Source: Petasospora fabianii
Taxonomy: Eukaryota; Ascomycota; Saccharomycetes; Phaffomycetales; Wickerhamomycetaceae
Length of the DNA: 64,000 bases
Assembly (NCBI GenBank): GCA_022641835.1
Contig: CP048721.1
Coordinates: 62,001 to 126,000, forward strand
Direction: 5' to 3'
A model generated the notes under the pieces. The model was not told where the DNA came from. It worked only from the letters and a program-made list of their open reading frames with translations, and ran no database searches. Each line of letters opens with the position of its first letter. Position 1 is the first letter of the stretch. This document shows, piece after piece, positions 27,614-37,822 of the stretch. The position numbers and the translations under genes are program-made.

Positions 27614-28522
27614 ATGGCAGACACTCAGGATACGGCACTCGAAGATACAATCACTACAAAGGACTCTGTCCTAGTTTCAAACCTCAAATCCATCACCGCA
27701 GGCGGTGTTGGAGGTGTAGCAGCAGTGCTCACTGGTCACCCATTTGATCTCGTTAAAGTTCGTCTTCAATCAGGTCAATTCCCAACAATGTCCTCAGCTG
27801 TTAAGAATATCATCTCCACTAGTGGTATCACAGGGTTTTATAGAGGTGTTGTTCCTCCATTACTTGGTGTTACTCCGATGTTTGCCGTTTCCTTTTGGGG
27901 TTATGATATGGGAAAGAGAATCGTATCATCTTACTACTCGGGACAAGATACTACAACTTTCTCCACGGCTCAAATCTCTTCAGCTGGTTTCATCTCTGCC
28001 ATTCCAACAACTCTTGTTGCAGCTCCAATGGAGAGAGTTAAGATTGTCTTACAAACCCAGGATGCAAATGCTCCAAAATCTACCATTGGTGCAGTTAAAC
28101 GTATCCTTGCTGATGGTGGTCTATCTTCATTGTTTCGTGGTTCTTTAGCTACATTGGCACGTGATGGTCCAGGTTCTGCAATCTATTTTGCAGTTTATGA
28201 AGTTGCAAAGAGAGAATTAACAAAGCTTAGTGGTGCTAAAGATGGTGAATTGTCTTTATTGGCCATTTCAACAGCTGGTGGTCTTGCTGGTATTGGTATG
28301 TGGACTGTTGTTTTCCCAGTTGATACAATCAAGACAAGAATGACAAATACTATTTCGGAAAAGATCTCAATGGGTCAAGCAATCAAATCTATCTATGCAA
28401 AAGGTGGTATTAATGGATTCTTCCCAGGTATAGGTCCAGCGTTACTTAGATCCTTCCCGGCAAATGCTGCTACATTTGTCGGTGTTGAACTTACACATCA
28501 ATTCTTCAAGAATTATACATGA
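27614..28522 (+). CDS. CRC1: Mitochondrial carnitine / acetyl-carnitine carrier
   Basis: Inner-membrane carrier exchanging acetyl-carnitine and carnitine, bringing acetyl units from peroxisomal beta-oxidation into mitochondria. The 302-residue protein has three carrier repeats with the P-x-[DE]-x-[KR] signatures HPFDLVKVR, APMERVKIV and FPVDTIKTR. GVVPPLLGVTPMFAVSFWGYD and LATLARDGPGSAIYF are nearly identical to yeast Crc1, as is the C-terminal GPALLRSFPANAATFVGVE. It converges with MTG2, 55 bases apart. Confidence 0.92.
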   Translation: MADTQDTALEDTITTKDSVLVSNLKSITAGGVGGVAAVLTGHPFDLVKVRLQSGQFPTMSSAVKNIISTSGITGFYRGVVPPLLGVTPMFAVSFWGYDMGKRIVSSYYSGQDTTTFSTAQISSAGFISAIPTTLVAAPMERVKIVLQTQDANAPKSTIGAVKRILADGGLSSLFRGSLATLARDGPGSAIYFAVYEVAKRELTKLSGAKDGELSLLAISTAGGLAGIGMWTVVFPVDTIKTRMTNTISEKISMGQAIKSIYAKGGINGFFPGIGPALLRSFPANAATFVGVELTHQFFKNYT

Positions 28523-28577
28523 TACACTCTTTGTATAGAACTTTAAAGTCATGTTCATCATCTCTCATATCTTTAGT

Positions 28578-30185
28578 TCACAACTTGCCAGCACACTCAC
28601 CCATCATTAACACCAACTGTTCAACATTCTCCTTCTTCATAGCACAAACTGGTACAATCTTCCATCCTCTATTCTCAACATAACTTCTTAATTCTTTAAA
28701 TCTTTCTCTTGTACCTTCTAAATCTGCTTTTGTAGCAGCAACAAGTACTTTCTTATTCTCCATTCGATCACCCATTTCACCTAACAATATCTCAAGATCT
28801 CCAATTGGGTCTTCATTACCTAAACTCACCACGAATACAATACCACCAGATCTTTCAACATGACGAAGGAAATCAATACCCATACCTTTATTTTGAGAAG
28901 CTCCTTTAATAAGTCCAGGAATATCAGCAACGGTAAATGAAGGTTTATCAATTCCAATAGAAATAGTTCCAATTGTCGGTTGTAATGTTGTAAACTCCCA
29001 ATGACCAACCCTTGGTCTAGCATTAGAGATAGCCCTTAGCAGTGTAGACTTACCAGCATTGGGCAAACCAACAAGACCTAAGTCAGCAAGAAGTTTCAAT
29101 TCAAAGATAAAATGACCTTCTAATCCAGATCTTCCAACTTTGGAGAACCTTGGATTACGAACTTCATCAGTTAAGAAATGCATATTACCTAACCCACCAA
29201 TACCACCTCTTAACAATAACACGGGTGTCTCCGTTGGTTCACTTAGATCAAGTCCATGTAATGGGAATAAATCGCCTGCAAGTTCCTCCTGAATGACTTT
29301 CCGATCATATTTCTGGACTTTCTTATCAAGTTTAATGAAATAATCCTTTTGGCGATGCCATTCTTCACCTTTATCATTATCTTTGAAATACCAACCTTCA
29401 CCGACACCAGGTGAATCTCTCATCAGTTGAATGTATTGAGGATGAATATCTTCCATGTATCCACCTCGGGCCTTAACTTCAACCTCGGTTACTTGTTCAT
29501 CATCTTTACCCTTTTCCATCTCTTCTTTCAACATCTTAGGGTCTGGTGACCATTTGATTAAAGTCCCCACAGGAACGGTAATGATAATATCTTTACCCCT
29601 TTTCCCATCAAGTTGTCTTCCTAATCCATTACCACCATCCCCTGCAAGATAATTCTGTCTTAACTTGGTTAAACTGGTCATACCTTTAACAGCCTGGACA
29701 TAGATATTACCACCATCACCACCATCACCACCATCTGGTGGTCCAATAGCTCTACCGGCATCTCTAAAGAACGAAACACTCCCATTACCACCTTTCCCAG
29801 ACTTAAGTCGTATCACTCTAATATCTGCAAAGCTTTGACTCTCAGCCTTAGCTCTTTGTTTAGCACTAAGACCAGAAAAGACACTTGACCTTATTGAACT
29901 GTTTCGAATACGTAATGCAATATCCATAGTACCATCTTCATAATCACGAATGAACTTATAATCTGTCTTTTGACGTTTCGATGTCAGTGGTGTATCACTC
30001 TTGATCTCATCCATTCGGGTATGAAATGATTCATTAAAGATATCATCATCACTACTTTGATCAATAGAATCTAACCATGCTTCATTCTCACTTTGTCCCG
30101 GTGCATGTTCAGGAAGTGTGGCGAATGACCTTTGGAATAAACAGTGCAGTCTTTGACAACTAAGGGGTCTTGTTCGTAGTAACAT
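28578..30185 (-). CDS. MTG2: Mitochondrial Obg-family GTPase
   Basis: GTPase of the Obg/CgtA family needed for assembly of the large mitochondrial ribosomal subunit. The 535-residue protein has a mitochondrial leader (MLLRTRPLSCQRLHCLFQRS). The glycine-rich Obg fold follows (GKGGNGSVSF, GPPDGGDGGDGG, LAGDGGNGLG), with an insertion of about 110 residues rich in D, E and K. The G domain has GLPNAGKST (G1), DIPGLI (G3) and TKAD (G4). Length is close to yeast Mtg2 (518). Confidence 0.93.
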   Translation of the reverse strand: MLLRTRPLSCQRLHCLFQRSFATLPEHAPGQSENEAWLDSIDQSSDDDIFNESFHTRMDEIKSDTPLTSKRQKTDYKFIRDYEDGTMDIALRIRNSSIRSSVFSGLSAKQRAKAESQSFADIRVIRLKSGKGGNGSVSFFRDAGRAIGPPDGGDGGDGGNIYVQAVKGMTSLTKLRQNYLAGDGGNGLGRQLDGKRGKDIIITVPVGTLIKWSPDPKMLKEEMEKGKDDEQVTEVEVKARGGYMEDIHPQYIQLMRDSPGVGEGWYFKDNDKGEEWHRQKDYFIKLDKKVQKYDRKVIQEELAGDLFPLHGLDLSEPTETPVLLLRGGIGGLGNMHFLTDEVRNPRFSKVGRSGLEGHFIFELKLLADLGLVGLPNAGKSTLLRAISNARPRVGHWEFTTLQPTIGTISIGIDKPSFTVADIPGLIKGASQNKGMGIDFLRHVERSGGIVFVVSLGNEDPIGDLEILLGEMGDRMENKKVLVAATKADLEGTRERFKELRSYVENRGWKIVPVCAMKKENVEQLVLMMGECAGKL

Positions 30186-30522
30186 CGTCTGTCCTTGGAG
30201 AACCCTAGAATATAATGAGATGAAGAGTGTTCAAATGGTCCCCTCTATAAGTTTTAGTTCGATCGAGGATGAGATTACTTGGTAGGGGCACACATATATA
30301 TATATATATATATGACTTTTTATATATATACATATATAGTAGGGGACACATATATATATGGATATATATGATTTTATATATGAGTTTATAAGTTTATAAT
30401 GAGCTTATATATAAGTTTATATATGAGTTTATAAGTTTATATATATATCTACAGTCTCATTAACTTCAAATCCTAAACATTAACTCCTAAAGCCATAGAC
30501 AGTCATCACCTGTCTAACCAAT
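30186..30522. repeat. AT-rich region with TA and TTATA repeats
   Basis: A 337-base gap between BRF1 and MTG2. About 30295-30450 is made of TATA runs and repeated GAGTTTATAAGTTTATA-like units. No gene is seen. Confidence 0.6.
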
Positions 30523-32427
30523 TTAGTGTTCCTCAAACAAGTTATTCAAAGCAGAGTAGTTAATCTTCTTAGACTGAGACTTCTTAGATAACATGTTTCT
30601 AGCACCTTGAGCAGCAGAAGATCCAGCAAGATCTTTAATAGCACCATTAATACCATCAACATCAATTTCATCAAGTGCATCTTTCTCAGTCTTTGTAGGA
30701 GATTTTCTCTTTTTACGAGGTTGTTGATGACCAGAGATTTCATCAGCTTCAGCTTTAAGTCTCTTTTGCTCTTGTTCAAGTAAAAATTCCTCATTAAGAC
30801 CTATCCATACCCTTTCCTTGAACTTAGATTCTTCCTCTGTTAATAAGAAAGTATCAATTTCATCATCATCAATATCTTCAAAGTTGTCTGGATCATCCAA
30901 GATCTTGTTTAACACTTCTGCAGTTGTTGGAAGCATATGTAAATTTCTAGGACGATCTGGATCAATCATTAAGAGTCTCTCTGTATCAGTTAATGGTTTC
31001 TCACCACTAGAAATTAGCTGATAGTTAGTGAACTCGACCGAGTCCATCTCTTCAAATGGTTTAGATGTATCCACTTTGTCGTTGTTGTTGTTGTTGTTGT
31101 TGTCATTATCACCATCACCACTCTCTTGTTTTGACAATGTCTGTGTCTCTGTCTCTATCTGTGTCTGTGGTGAGCCTGATCTACCTATTGGTGTTCCATT
31201 TCCTGGTGTTCCAGCTCTTGATCCTTCAACACTAATGTTATTAGTGAGTGCACGTCTTTCCAAATCACGTTTTTGTCTTTGTTTAACCCTTTCAAGTTGT
31301 TGTAAGATCTCCTCTGAATCCAAATCAACACCAATAAGTAGTTTTTGTAATTCATCTTCATCACTACGATCCATTGTACCCTGACGTAGCTCCTTGGAAT
31401 CACTGTTCTCTTCAGTTGATGAATCTCTATGATTAGTAGAATTCAGTTTCTCCAATAATGGAGCCAAGTCATTAGTAGGACCAGTTATCATTTCTCGTAC
31501 CAAAGCGACATCTCTCTTACGGTTACGTAAGAAAGAAGGTGGAGCAGTAGCATTTGCAGGAACACCTTCTCTAAATTGCTTAACTGTCATATTACCAGCA
31601 TGTGTGTTCTTAAACTCATTAAGTCTTCTTTGTAATGTCTCTTCACCAACATGTGCCACTGCAACAATCTCTGAATGAGTTCTTCTATGATTGTTCATTC
31701 TTGCAGCTAAGAGAAGACAAGCACCTGCAACACCAGCTGGACGTCTACCTTCATGAATCCAATCCGTTGACATTCTTTGAGCGAGTTTAACAGCATCTTT
31801 AACAACTTTAACTTTATCATCACCAAAATCTAACTTCTCTGCAAAATGTTGAATGAATAATGATGGATCTGCAAGTGGTAAATTGGTAATATGAAGCATC
31901 TTAACCATCTTTAAGAAAGTTGCACCAACTGAATAAACAGATATTTGTAATCTTGCACTGAAATCAATAAGCATATGATGTGTCTTCTCCTTACGACACG
32001 CAACGTATAAACATGCAGCTATAACGTTTTGTGAACGTCTTCCCTTAACAAAGTTATTAGCTAAAGCTAAACTGAACCATTGATACGCTGCATCTGCCAC
32101 ATATTCTGGGATACGTAATGCATTAGAGACAGCTCTAATCTTTCTCTTTGCACTTGCTAAAGTCTTTGCCCTTGAATCCATAGAGTTACCACGTGGACCC
32201 GTGGCAAATGTAGCATGAGATTGATCAGCACCAACGAAGGAACCTTGAACAACAGCAGCACCATTTGAAGTTTCTCCAAATGTAACTTCAGACACAATGG
32301 GAGCATCTTCATATACTCGACCACATGATGAGCACGCAAGGTCCGAAGACGCAGAAAGGATATCACGTGTGAACTCTGTGCAACCACAACCTTTACACTT
32401 TCTCTTTGGCTTTTGTATTGTGGTCAT
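30523..32427 (-). CDS. BRF1: TFIIIB subunit, TFIIB-related factor
   Basis: RNA polymerase III initiation factor that recruits TBP and Pol III to tRNA and 5S genes. The 634-residue protein has a zinc ribbon (CKGCGC ... CSSCG, residues 10-38). Two cyclin-like repeats follow (about 85-270) with characteristic segments such as SQNVIAACLYVACRKE and GRRPAGVAGACLLLAARM. The C-terminal half has the conserved TBP- and Bdp1-binding block near residues 460-540 (including a DDDEIDTFLLTEEE acidic motif). An asparagine run (seven N) is encoded by a GTT repeat at 31081-31101. S. cerevisiae Brf1 has 596 residues. Confidence 0.94.
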   Translation of the reverse strand: MTTIQKPKRKCKGCGCTEFTRDILSASSDLACSSCGRVYEDAPIVSEVTFGETSNGAAVVQGSFVGADQSHATFATGPRGNSMDSRAKTLASAKRKIRAVSNALRIPEYVADAAYQWFSLALANNFVKGRRSQNVIAACLYVACRKEKTHHMLIDFSARLQISVYSVGATFLKMVKMLHITNLPLADPSLFIQHFAEKLDFGDDKVKVVKDAVKLAQRMSTDWIHEGRRPAGVAGACLLLAARMNNHRRTHSEIVAVAHVGEETLQRRLNEFKNTHAGNMTVKQFREGVPANATAPPSFLRNRKRDVALVREMITGPTNDLAPLLEKLNSTNHRDSSTEENSDSKELRQGTMDRSDEDELQKLLIGVDLDSEEILQQLERVKQRQKRDLERRALTNNISVEGSRAGTPGNGTPIGRSGSPQTQIETETQTLSKQESGDGDNDNNNNNNNDKVDTSKPFEEMDSVEFTNYQLISSGEKPLTDTERLLMIDPDRPRNLHMLPTTAEVLNKILDDPDNFEDIDDDEIDTFLLTEEESKFKERVWIGLNEEFLLEQEQKRLKAEADEISGHQQPRKKRKSPTKTEKDALDEIDVDGINGAIKDLAGSSAAQGARNMLSKKSQSKKINYSALNNLFEEH

Positions 32428-32660
32428 TATAACCTTTGTCTTAGTTATTGGAAGAGCTTGTGTTGTTGTTGTGTTGTTGTTGTTGTTGTTAAGGCGTCAT
32501 TTTTTTCTTTATAAAAATTTGGTTATGAGCCCTGGCGTGGTGTATTACTATATAGGTTAGTCTAATGGTTAGTTAATGGTTAGTCTAGTGGTTTATCTGT
32601 CTACTATGATCATATAATTCAATATAGGTCATATGGGTACATATATCATTAAATAATCGG

Positions 32661-33110
32661 TTATTGCCAGTACTTTGAGTCAACTAACAAAGCAATATTC
32701 ACCGCTAACAATGTAACCACTGTTATACCAACAAAGAACTCAGTAGGGAGTCTCGGTCCAGAGAGTCTTCTTTGTCCAATAAAGTGATGAATGTTTTCAA
32801 AGTAGTTGAGTGCTCCCAGTGTCAATGCACCAATGGATAACACAAAGAATATGGCTCCAACAGCCTTAGAGAATCCCTCTGATGAGAAGTGTGGGGCATG
32901 ACCTTCAATGGTAGTCCCCAAAAGGTTGAAATCAACAAACATGGATAATGAGATCATAGCAAGAATACTACTAAGTTTGCAATAGAGTAATAATGAACGT
33001 TCAGCTTGGAGACAGTCTCTTGGGATCGATGTAGTGACAGGTGTTACTATCCCTTCTTGAAGCCAATACGTACGTAGACGTTCAACGTATGATGGACTTG
33101 AGTTGGACAT
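32661..33110 (-). CDS. DUF202 / VTC1-like membrane protein
   Basis: A 149-residue protein with three hydrophobic segments at about residues 43-63, 83-103 and 123-143. It has the DUF202 pattern of an N-terminal D-x-L-x-x-E-R-(S/T) motif (DCLQAERSLL). The family includes bacterial YidH and the membrane part of Vtc1; the cellular role of stand-alone fungal members is not established to my knowledge. Divergent from MYG1. Confidence 0.75.
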   Translation of the reverse strand: MSNSSPSYVERLRTYWLQEGIVTPVTTSIPRDCLQAERSLLLYCKLSSILAMISLSMFVDFNLLGTTIEGHAPHFSSEGFSKAVGAIFFVLSIGALTLGALNYFENIHHFIGQRRLSGPRLPTEFFVGITVVTLLAVNIALLVDSKYWQ

Positions 33111-33388
33111 GCTATAGTTTCGGTGTATACATCTCTCTCTCTCTCTTTCTTTCTCTCTGTGTCTCTCTCTCTGTATCTGTGTACTATTAACCGATTTCCC
33201 CGAGTATAAGCGATGGAACTGTCTTAAGAACTACTATATCAGAGATAGAGATAAAGAAAGGTTAAAAAAAAAAAAAAAACTATCACCATATCACCCATAA
33301 CTCCACCAAGACTCTTAAGACTCTTACAACTCTCTAATAAACCAATAATCATGATACACGGACTCATACATCTTCAATAAGATACTAA
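33111..33388. promoter_or_regulatory. Divergent DUF202 / MYG1 promoter region
   Basis: Contains a CT-rich microsatellite (about 33131-33176) and an uninterrupted A-run (about 33264-33280), which would disfavour nucleosomes. Confidence 0.45.
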
Positions 33389-34576
33389 ATGCCCTACACA
33401 CTTCGACCCCTCTTGCGCATAACCTCTTCAATAACGTGTTACCCTATCATCTCTCATGCTTACGTCATCCATACAATTTTTTCTTCAAACACATCTCATC
33501 ACATCCTTCATAAACAGCAACGATTAATCTCCTCTAATAAGGAACTACTCATGTCTCCTGAACTTAAGAAGGCCAAACTTAACATGTCTGACTCTCCATT
33601 GACCATTTGTACCCATAACGGTTCTTTCCACGCCGATGAGGCCCTCGCAGTTTACATCTTACGTCTCCTCCCAAAGTTCTCTAATGCTAACCTCGTCCGT
33701 TCAAGAAACCCAGATGATTGGGCAGCTGCTGATATTGTAGTTGATGTTGGTGGTCAATACGATGGTACAAAGTTCTTTGATCATCACCAACGTGGGTTTG
33801 AAGAAGTGTTTGGTGAAGTTAATGGACTCAATTTCAAGACAAAACTCTCATCTGCTGGTCTCGTTTATAAGCATTTTGGTAAAGAAGCCATTGGTCAAAT
33901 CCTTAACACTCAAGATGATTCTGTTAAGGATTTGCTCTATTCCAAAGTGTATGCCGATTTCATCGAGGCTCTCGATGCTAACGATAACGGTATCAACAAG
34001 TATGCTGAAAAGGATCTCAAAGAGAGATTCAAAGATAAGTCCATCTCACTGCCATCAATCGTTGCAAATTTGAACCCATTCTGGACTGAGAGTGATACAC
34101 CTGCTGATTTCGATAGACAATTCCTCGTTGCCTCTGAACTTATGGGTAATGCTTTCAAAAACGTTGTTAGAAGCTTAGGTCTTTCATGGTTACCAGCTAA
34201 GAATGTTGTTGAAAAGTCATTTGCTTCAAGATTTGACGTTGATCCATCTGGAAAGGTTCTCATCCTTGAACAATTTGTCCCATGGAAAGAACACTTATAC
34301 ACCATTGAAAAGGAGAATGGTAAACAAGGTGAGATCTTGTATGTCCTGTTTGCTGATTCTGGTTCAAACTGGAGAATTAGTACTGTTCCAATTACATCCA
34401 CTTCTTTTGAAAACAGAAAACCATTACCAGAAGCTTGGAGAGGTTTAAGAGATGATGCTCTTAGTGAAGCTACTGGTGTTCCAGGTTGTGTTTTCATTCA
34501 CGCTGCTGGTTTCATCGGTGGTGCCAAGACTCAGGAAGCTGTCCTCAAGTTGGCTAAGATGTCCTTGGAGAACTAA
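33389..34576 (+). CDS. MYG1: MYG1 / UPF0160 family DHH-like exonuclease
   Basis: Member of the MYG1 family (YER156C in S. cerevisiae), described in animals as a 3'-5' RNA exonuclease acting in both nucleus and mitochondria. The core has THNGSFHADEALA near residue 74 and the DHH motif FFDHHQRGF near residue 131, both metal-binding signatures of the DHH phosphoesterase fold. The C-terminus has GCVFIHAAGFIGG. The first 54 residues are free of acidic residues and rich in S, H and I, like a mitochondrial presequence. In-frame ATGs at 33551 and 33584 would give the shorter, nucleo-cytosolic form. Confidence 0.9.
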   Translation: MPYTLRPLLRITSSITCYPIISHAYVIHTIFSSNTSHHILHKQQRLISSNKELLMSPELKKAKLNMSDSPLTICTHNGSFHADEALAVYILRLLPKFSNANLVRSRNPDDWAAADIVVDVGGQYDGTKFFDHHQRGFEEVFGEVNGLNFKTKLSSAGLVYKHFGKEAIGQILNTQDDSVKDLLYSKVYADFIEALDANDNGINKYAEKDLKERFKDKSISLPSIVANLNPFWTESDTPADFDRQFLVASELMGNAFKNVVRSLGLSWLPAKNVVEKSFASRFDVDPSGKVLILEQFVPWKEHLYTIEKENGKQGEILYVLFADSGSNWRISTVPITSTSFENRKPLPEAWRGLRDDALSEATGVPGCVFIHAAGFIGGAKTQEAVLKLAKMSLEN

Positions 34577-34661
34577 GAAGACAAATGATAGATTATGACG
34601 CTTCATCCAAAGCACTATTTATTTAATAACTGTCTCTATATCACATCTTGTAGTATTAATC

Positions 34662-36014
34662 TCAAAAAAAGAGGTACTCTGCTGGTGGTCCTCTTCTGTT
34701 ATCAGAGAACAGAGATGTAACAATAGCCTGAACAAGTTCACCACCAGAAACGTCATATAACAGTTGACACATTTGAAAAAGTCTCTGCATCTCATCTTGA
34801 TGTAGATGCGATGCTGGTTTACGTTTACGAGAGAGACATATACGTATGTTGAGTGTTATATGTTCACTCTCCTTGATAAAAGTGACACCAATGATTTCCT
34901 TTCTCAAATCTTCAATGTCAAAGAGCATTTGATCAAATACATAATCGTTCTCATTAGCAATGATATTGGTTATAGAGTATAGCAGTATCAATACCTCTGA
35001 CCTTGTCACTGGTATAAAGAGTGAATAACTGTTCTTCATTTGAATTGAGCTCTTACCACCTGGATAGAAATCTTTCTTGAATAAATGTGTTATATGAGGT
35101 TCTGAGGACTCTTGGGACTCCAAGAGTTCTGTGAGGAACTCCATGTTCTCTTTCAAGGTTTCAAAATCAGAGCAAGCAGCATACTTATACCACTTGGGAA
35201 GATGAAATGAACTCTTGAATCTAGAGAGTTCTGCAATGTGTTGTGGGAATGCCCTTTCAACACTCTCTGTAATCCATAGTCTCCACTTATATCTTGTTGG
35301 TTTTTGTTGTTGACCATTACGGTCAGGCATGTAAAACATCACAGGTTTACTAGCCATGGTCTTCCTAACCTTTGATATCATCTGCTCAATCTCTTCGTTT
35401 GTAGAAGGATTACCCCTTTTGGGTGCAGAGTTGATTGAACTTGTTTGATTACTTGAGACACGGATCGATTGATTACCCAATGTATTACGTCTAGTCACTT
35501 CATAATTTGCCTTTTCTGATGGGGTCTCCGAAACGTTTGTAGTTGCCTCGAGTTGTTCATCATCTTCATCAACTTCGTCCAGTAACACCATCAACTCCTG
35601 AAGACGTGCCTCTTCAGAAGCAGTGATAAGTTGTGAATCCTCAGATTCATTACCTTGTTTATCACCTGTTATCGATAATTCGGTGCCTGACTGCACATCC
35701 TCGATGATTTGCTGATTGTTGATGTTGGTGGTGTAGGGAGATGTATGATTAATATCTTCCAGCAGTGTGTCTGATTCACCAGTGGTTACTAAGATATCTT
35801 TATTAGCTTCAGTAATCTCTTGATCTCTTTTGAGGTCCAATGTATCTTCATTAGAGATGTCAATGGCAGATGGAGTAGATTGCTTATCCTCACCATGATA
35901 TGTGTCTACAGGACCACCTCTTACCAAACGTCTAAATGTTCTGCGGAAACGTAAGGGTGACTCGTGACGTGACATGACCGATGCCTGATGCCTAAGAGGT
36001 GAAGACAGGACCAT
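34662..36014 (-). CDS. Unrecognised protein with ordered C-terminal domain
   Basis: A 450-residue protein. The first 215 residues are acidic, S/T/E-rich and probably disordered. The first 40 carry S-P motifs and a basic RRTFRRLVRGG patch, suggesting kinase sites and nuclear or chromatin contact. From about residue 215 to the end it looks folded, with W-rich segments (YKWRLWITESVERAFPQHI, LPKWYKYAACSDF) and alternating hydrophobic strands. It ends in PPAEYLFF. I do not recognise the family. It converges with MYG1, 85 bases apart. Confidence 0.7.
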   Translation of the reverse strand: MVLSSPLRHQASVMSRHESPLRFRRTFRRLVRGGPVDTYHGEDKQSTPSAIDISNEDTLDLKRDQEITEANKDILVTTGESDTLLEDINHTSPYTTNINNQQIIEDVQSGTELSITGDKQGNESEDSQLITASEEARLQELMVLLDEVDEDDEQLEATTNVSETPSEKANYEVTRRNTLGNQSIRVSSNQTSSINSAPKRGNPSTNEEIEQMISKVRKTMASKPVMFYMPDRNGQQQKPTRYKWRLWITESVERAFPQHIAELSRFKSSFHLPKWYKYAACSDFETLKENMEFLTELLESQESSEPHITHLFKKDFYPGGKSSIQMKNSYSLFIPVTRSEVLILLYSITNIIANENDYVFDQMLFDIEDLRKEIIGVTFIKESEHITLNIRICLSRKRKPASHLHQDEMQRLFQMCQLLYDVSGGELVQAIVTSLFSDNRRGPPAEYLFF

Positions 36015-36622
36015 AATGTGACTACTGTGTATGAGGTTTGTCCTGCAGGAACGTGATGGCTCACCTATACATTAACAAATATCATGTTACAATCATAGAC
36101 ATTATGTGCCCCACCGGACTAAACTTAATATCTCCGGAGCTGTGGCTGACTGGTTGTTCTGTCTTTGTGTTATACTGATGTCTAATGTTATAGAAAGTGG
36201 GGTGTTTCGCCCCGAGAGGTGTGTATATGTGTCTAAGTGTCTATGTGTCTATGTCTATGTGTATATGTGTTTCCTAGACAACGGAATGTGCTCCGTGGTC
36301 CGTACCTCTTGGTTGCTTGACACATGACGAATCACAGTTGACAGGTGTGGCTCTGGGGCAGGAGGGGGGCAAGAGTTTGGTTATGGCGGGCCTCAAGGTG
36401 GTTGATTAGGTATGTGTAACCACAAGGGTCGCTTGTCGGACTTTCATGGGGTTGGCCGGAGTTGCATATGCGTATCACGCGGATAAACGATAACCAACTC
36501 AGTGGAAAACAAGCGACAATTCGGACTCAGTGTTAAAGATTATTCCATTTAAAATGCTCATGGGCCCCTTGTATTCTTTCACTTGTTCGTAGTCTGTATG
36601 TTTAGCAAAAAGCAACTATCAT
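36015..36622. promoter_or_regulatory. Divergent upstream region of the SUT-like factor
   Basis: A 608-base gap, long for this window, as is common before transcription-factor genes. It contains a GTGTCTAT-type repeat (about 36221-36270), a G-rich stretch (36361-36372) and an ACGCGG core near 36477. No RNA gene is seen. Confidence 0.4.
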
Positions 36623-37822
36623 ATGAGCTTTACCATCTCCACACGCAATAAGACATTACTACTTCCATCACTCGATGAGCCTGAAGGCCCACGAGCCAAA
36701 CTCCCACCCATCGACTCATTCAAGTACTCTTCAGAATGTGAGAGAAGCCATCTTAAGAATCTATCCGTTGAGCAGATTCTTCAAATGGGAATTAATCCTC
36801 CAACAAATGATTCGTTTTATTCCCCTTGGAACGCCCTCTTTACAGAAAGCCACAGTCGCTCCTCCGTCTCCACAGTGCCTCACTCAAGACATCCCTCAAG
36901 CATATTTGACCCATTCAGTCGTTCGTCATCTTTCTCTTTCTCTTCTCTCCAACCTTCTGAGCCACTATATTCGCAATACAAGAGATCAAACTCAACTTCA
37001 AGTGATGTCTTTTCCCAATCAAACTCATCCATATCCTCAAGCAGAGAGTCAACATCTTGTGGATGCAATTCCTGTGCACCAGCATCAGCACCACGCTCAA
37101 CATCCCTTGAGATTCTAGAGTCTGAAGTTGTCTCATGTCTAACTAATCCAAAGGGAATAAGATCTACATCGGTCGTTACCCCACCAGTGAGTGTCACTCC
37201 AAGACCATCAGTGGCAATGTCAATGTCCATGAATAACCTGCTAAACATTCAACCAGCTCCACCAACTCAATCTACTTCACCTAAATTGGGTAAACAAACG
37301 TCCAAATCAACACCCATTGTTGTATCCACACCTACAGTGACCTTGGCTCCAGGACCTACCCCAGGACCTACCTCACGGTCTAAACCATCAAAGATCACTA
37401 AGCCACAAGGTAGGCCCCACACTAGACCACGGTCGAGAAAAGTGCAACAACATATCACAGGTAAATCATCTCGACAAAGAGTTGGTCCTTCATGTGACAT
37501 GTGTAGACGCAAGAAGATTAAATGTGATGCCTATATCGAAGTTGTCGAGCAAGATGTCGATGAAGATTGTGTTGAATTCGATGTGGAGACTTCGCATGTC
37601 TTGGACCAATCCCTCATATCCAGGTTCATTACACAAGATGAAAAAGATGATGGGTTCAAGATGCTTTTCTCTAATGGAAAGCTCATCAAGTTCCGCAATT
37701 GCTCCTTCTGCGAAGCAAAGGGAGTTGAAGCCACATACGAGAGAGGATACACTAAGGAAGATACAGTGTTGCACACGGTGCTAGACACTATGAACAAGAA
37801 AATCAAGAGACGTCTTTCCTGA
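36623..37822 (+). CDS. SUT1/SUT2-like C-terminal zinc-cluster transcription factor
   Basis: A 399-residue regulator with its DNA-binding domain near the C-terminus. The motif RQRVGPSCDMCRRKKIKCDA (C291, C294, C301) is the same RQRxGPSCDxCRxKKIKC seen in S. cerevisiae Sut1 and Sut2, which act in sterol uptake and hypoxic/filamentation control. As in that family, the second half of the cluster comes after an insertion (about 65 residues, acidic) and is carried by NCSFCEAKG. A final basic segment follows. The N-terminal 270 residues are S/P/T-rich and probably an activation or repression region. Confidence 0.8.
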   Translation: MSFTISTRNKTLLLPSLDEPEGPRAKLPPIDSFKYSSECERSHLKNLSVEQILQMGINPPTNDSFYSPWNALFTESHSRSSVSTVPHSRHPSSIFDPFSRSSSFSFSSLQPSEPLYSQYKRSNSTSSDVFSQSNSSISSSRESTSCGCNSCAPASAPRSTSLEILESEVVSCLTNPKGIRSTSVVTPPVSVTPRPSVAMSMSMNNLLNIQPAPPTQSTSPKLGKQTSKSTPIVVSTPTVTLAPGPTPGPTSRSKPSKITKPQGRPHTRPRSRKVQQHITGKSSRQRVGPSCDMCRRKKIKCDAYIEVVEQDVDEDCVEFDVETSHVLDQSLISRFITQDEKDDGFKMLFSNGKLIKFRNCSFCEAKGVEATYERGYTKEDTVLHTVLDTMNKKIKRRLS

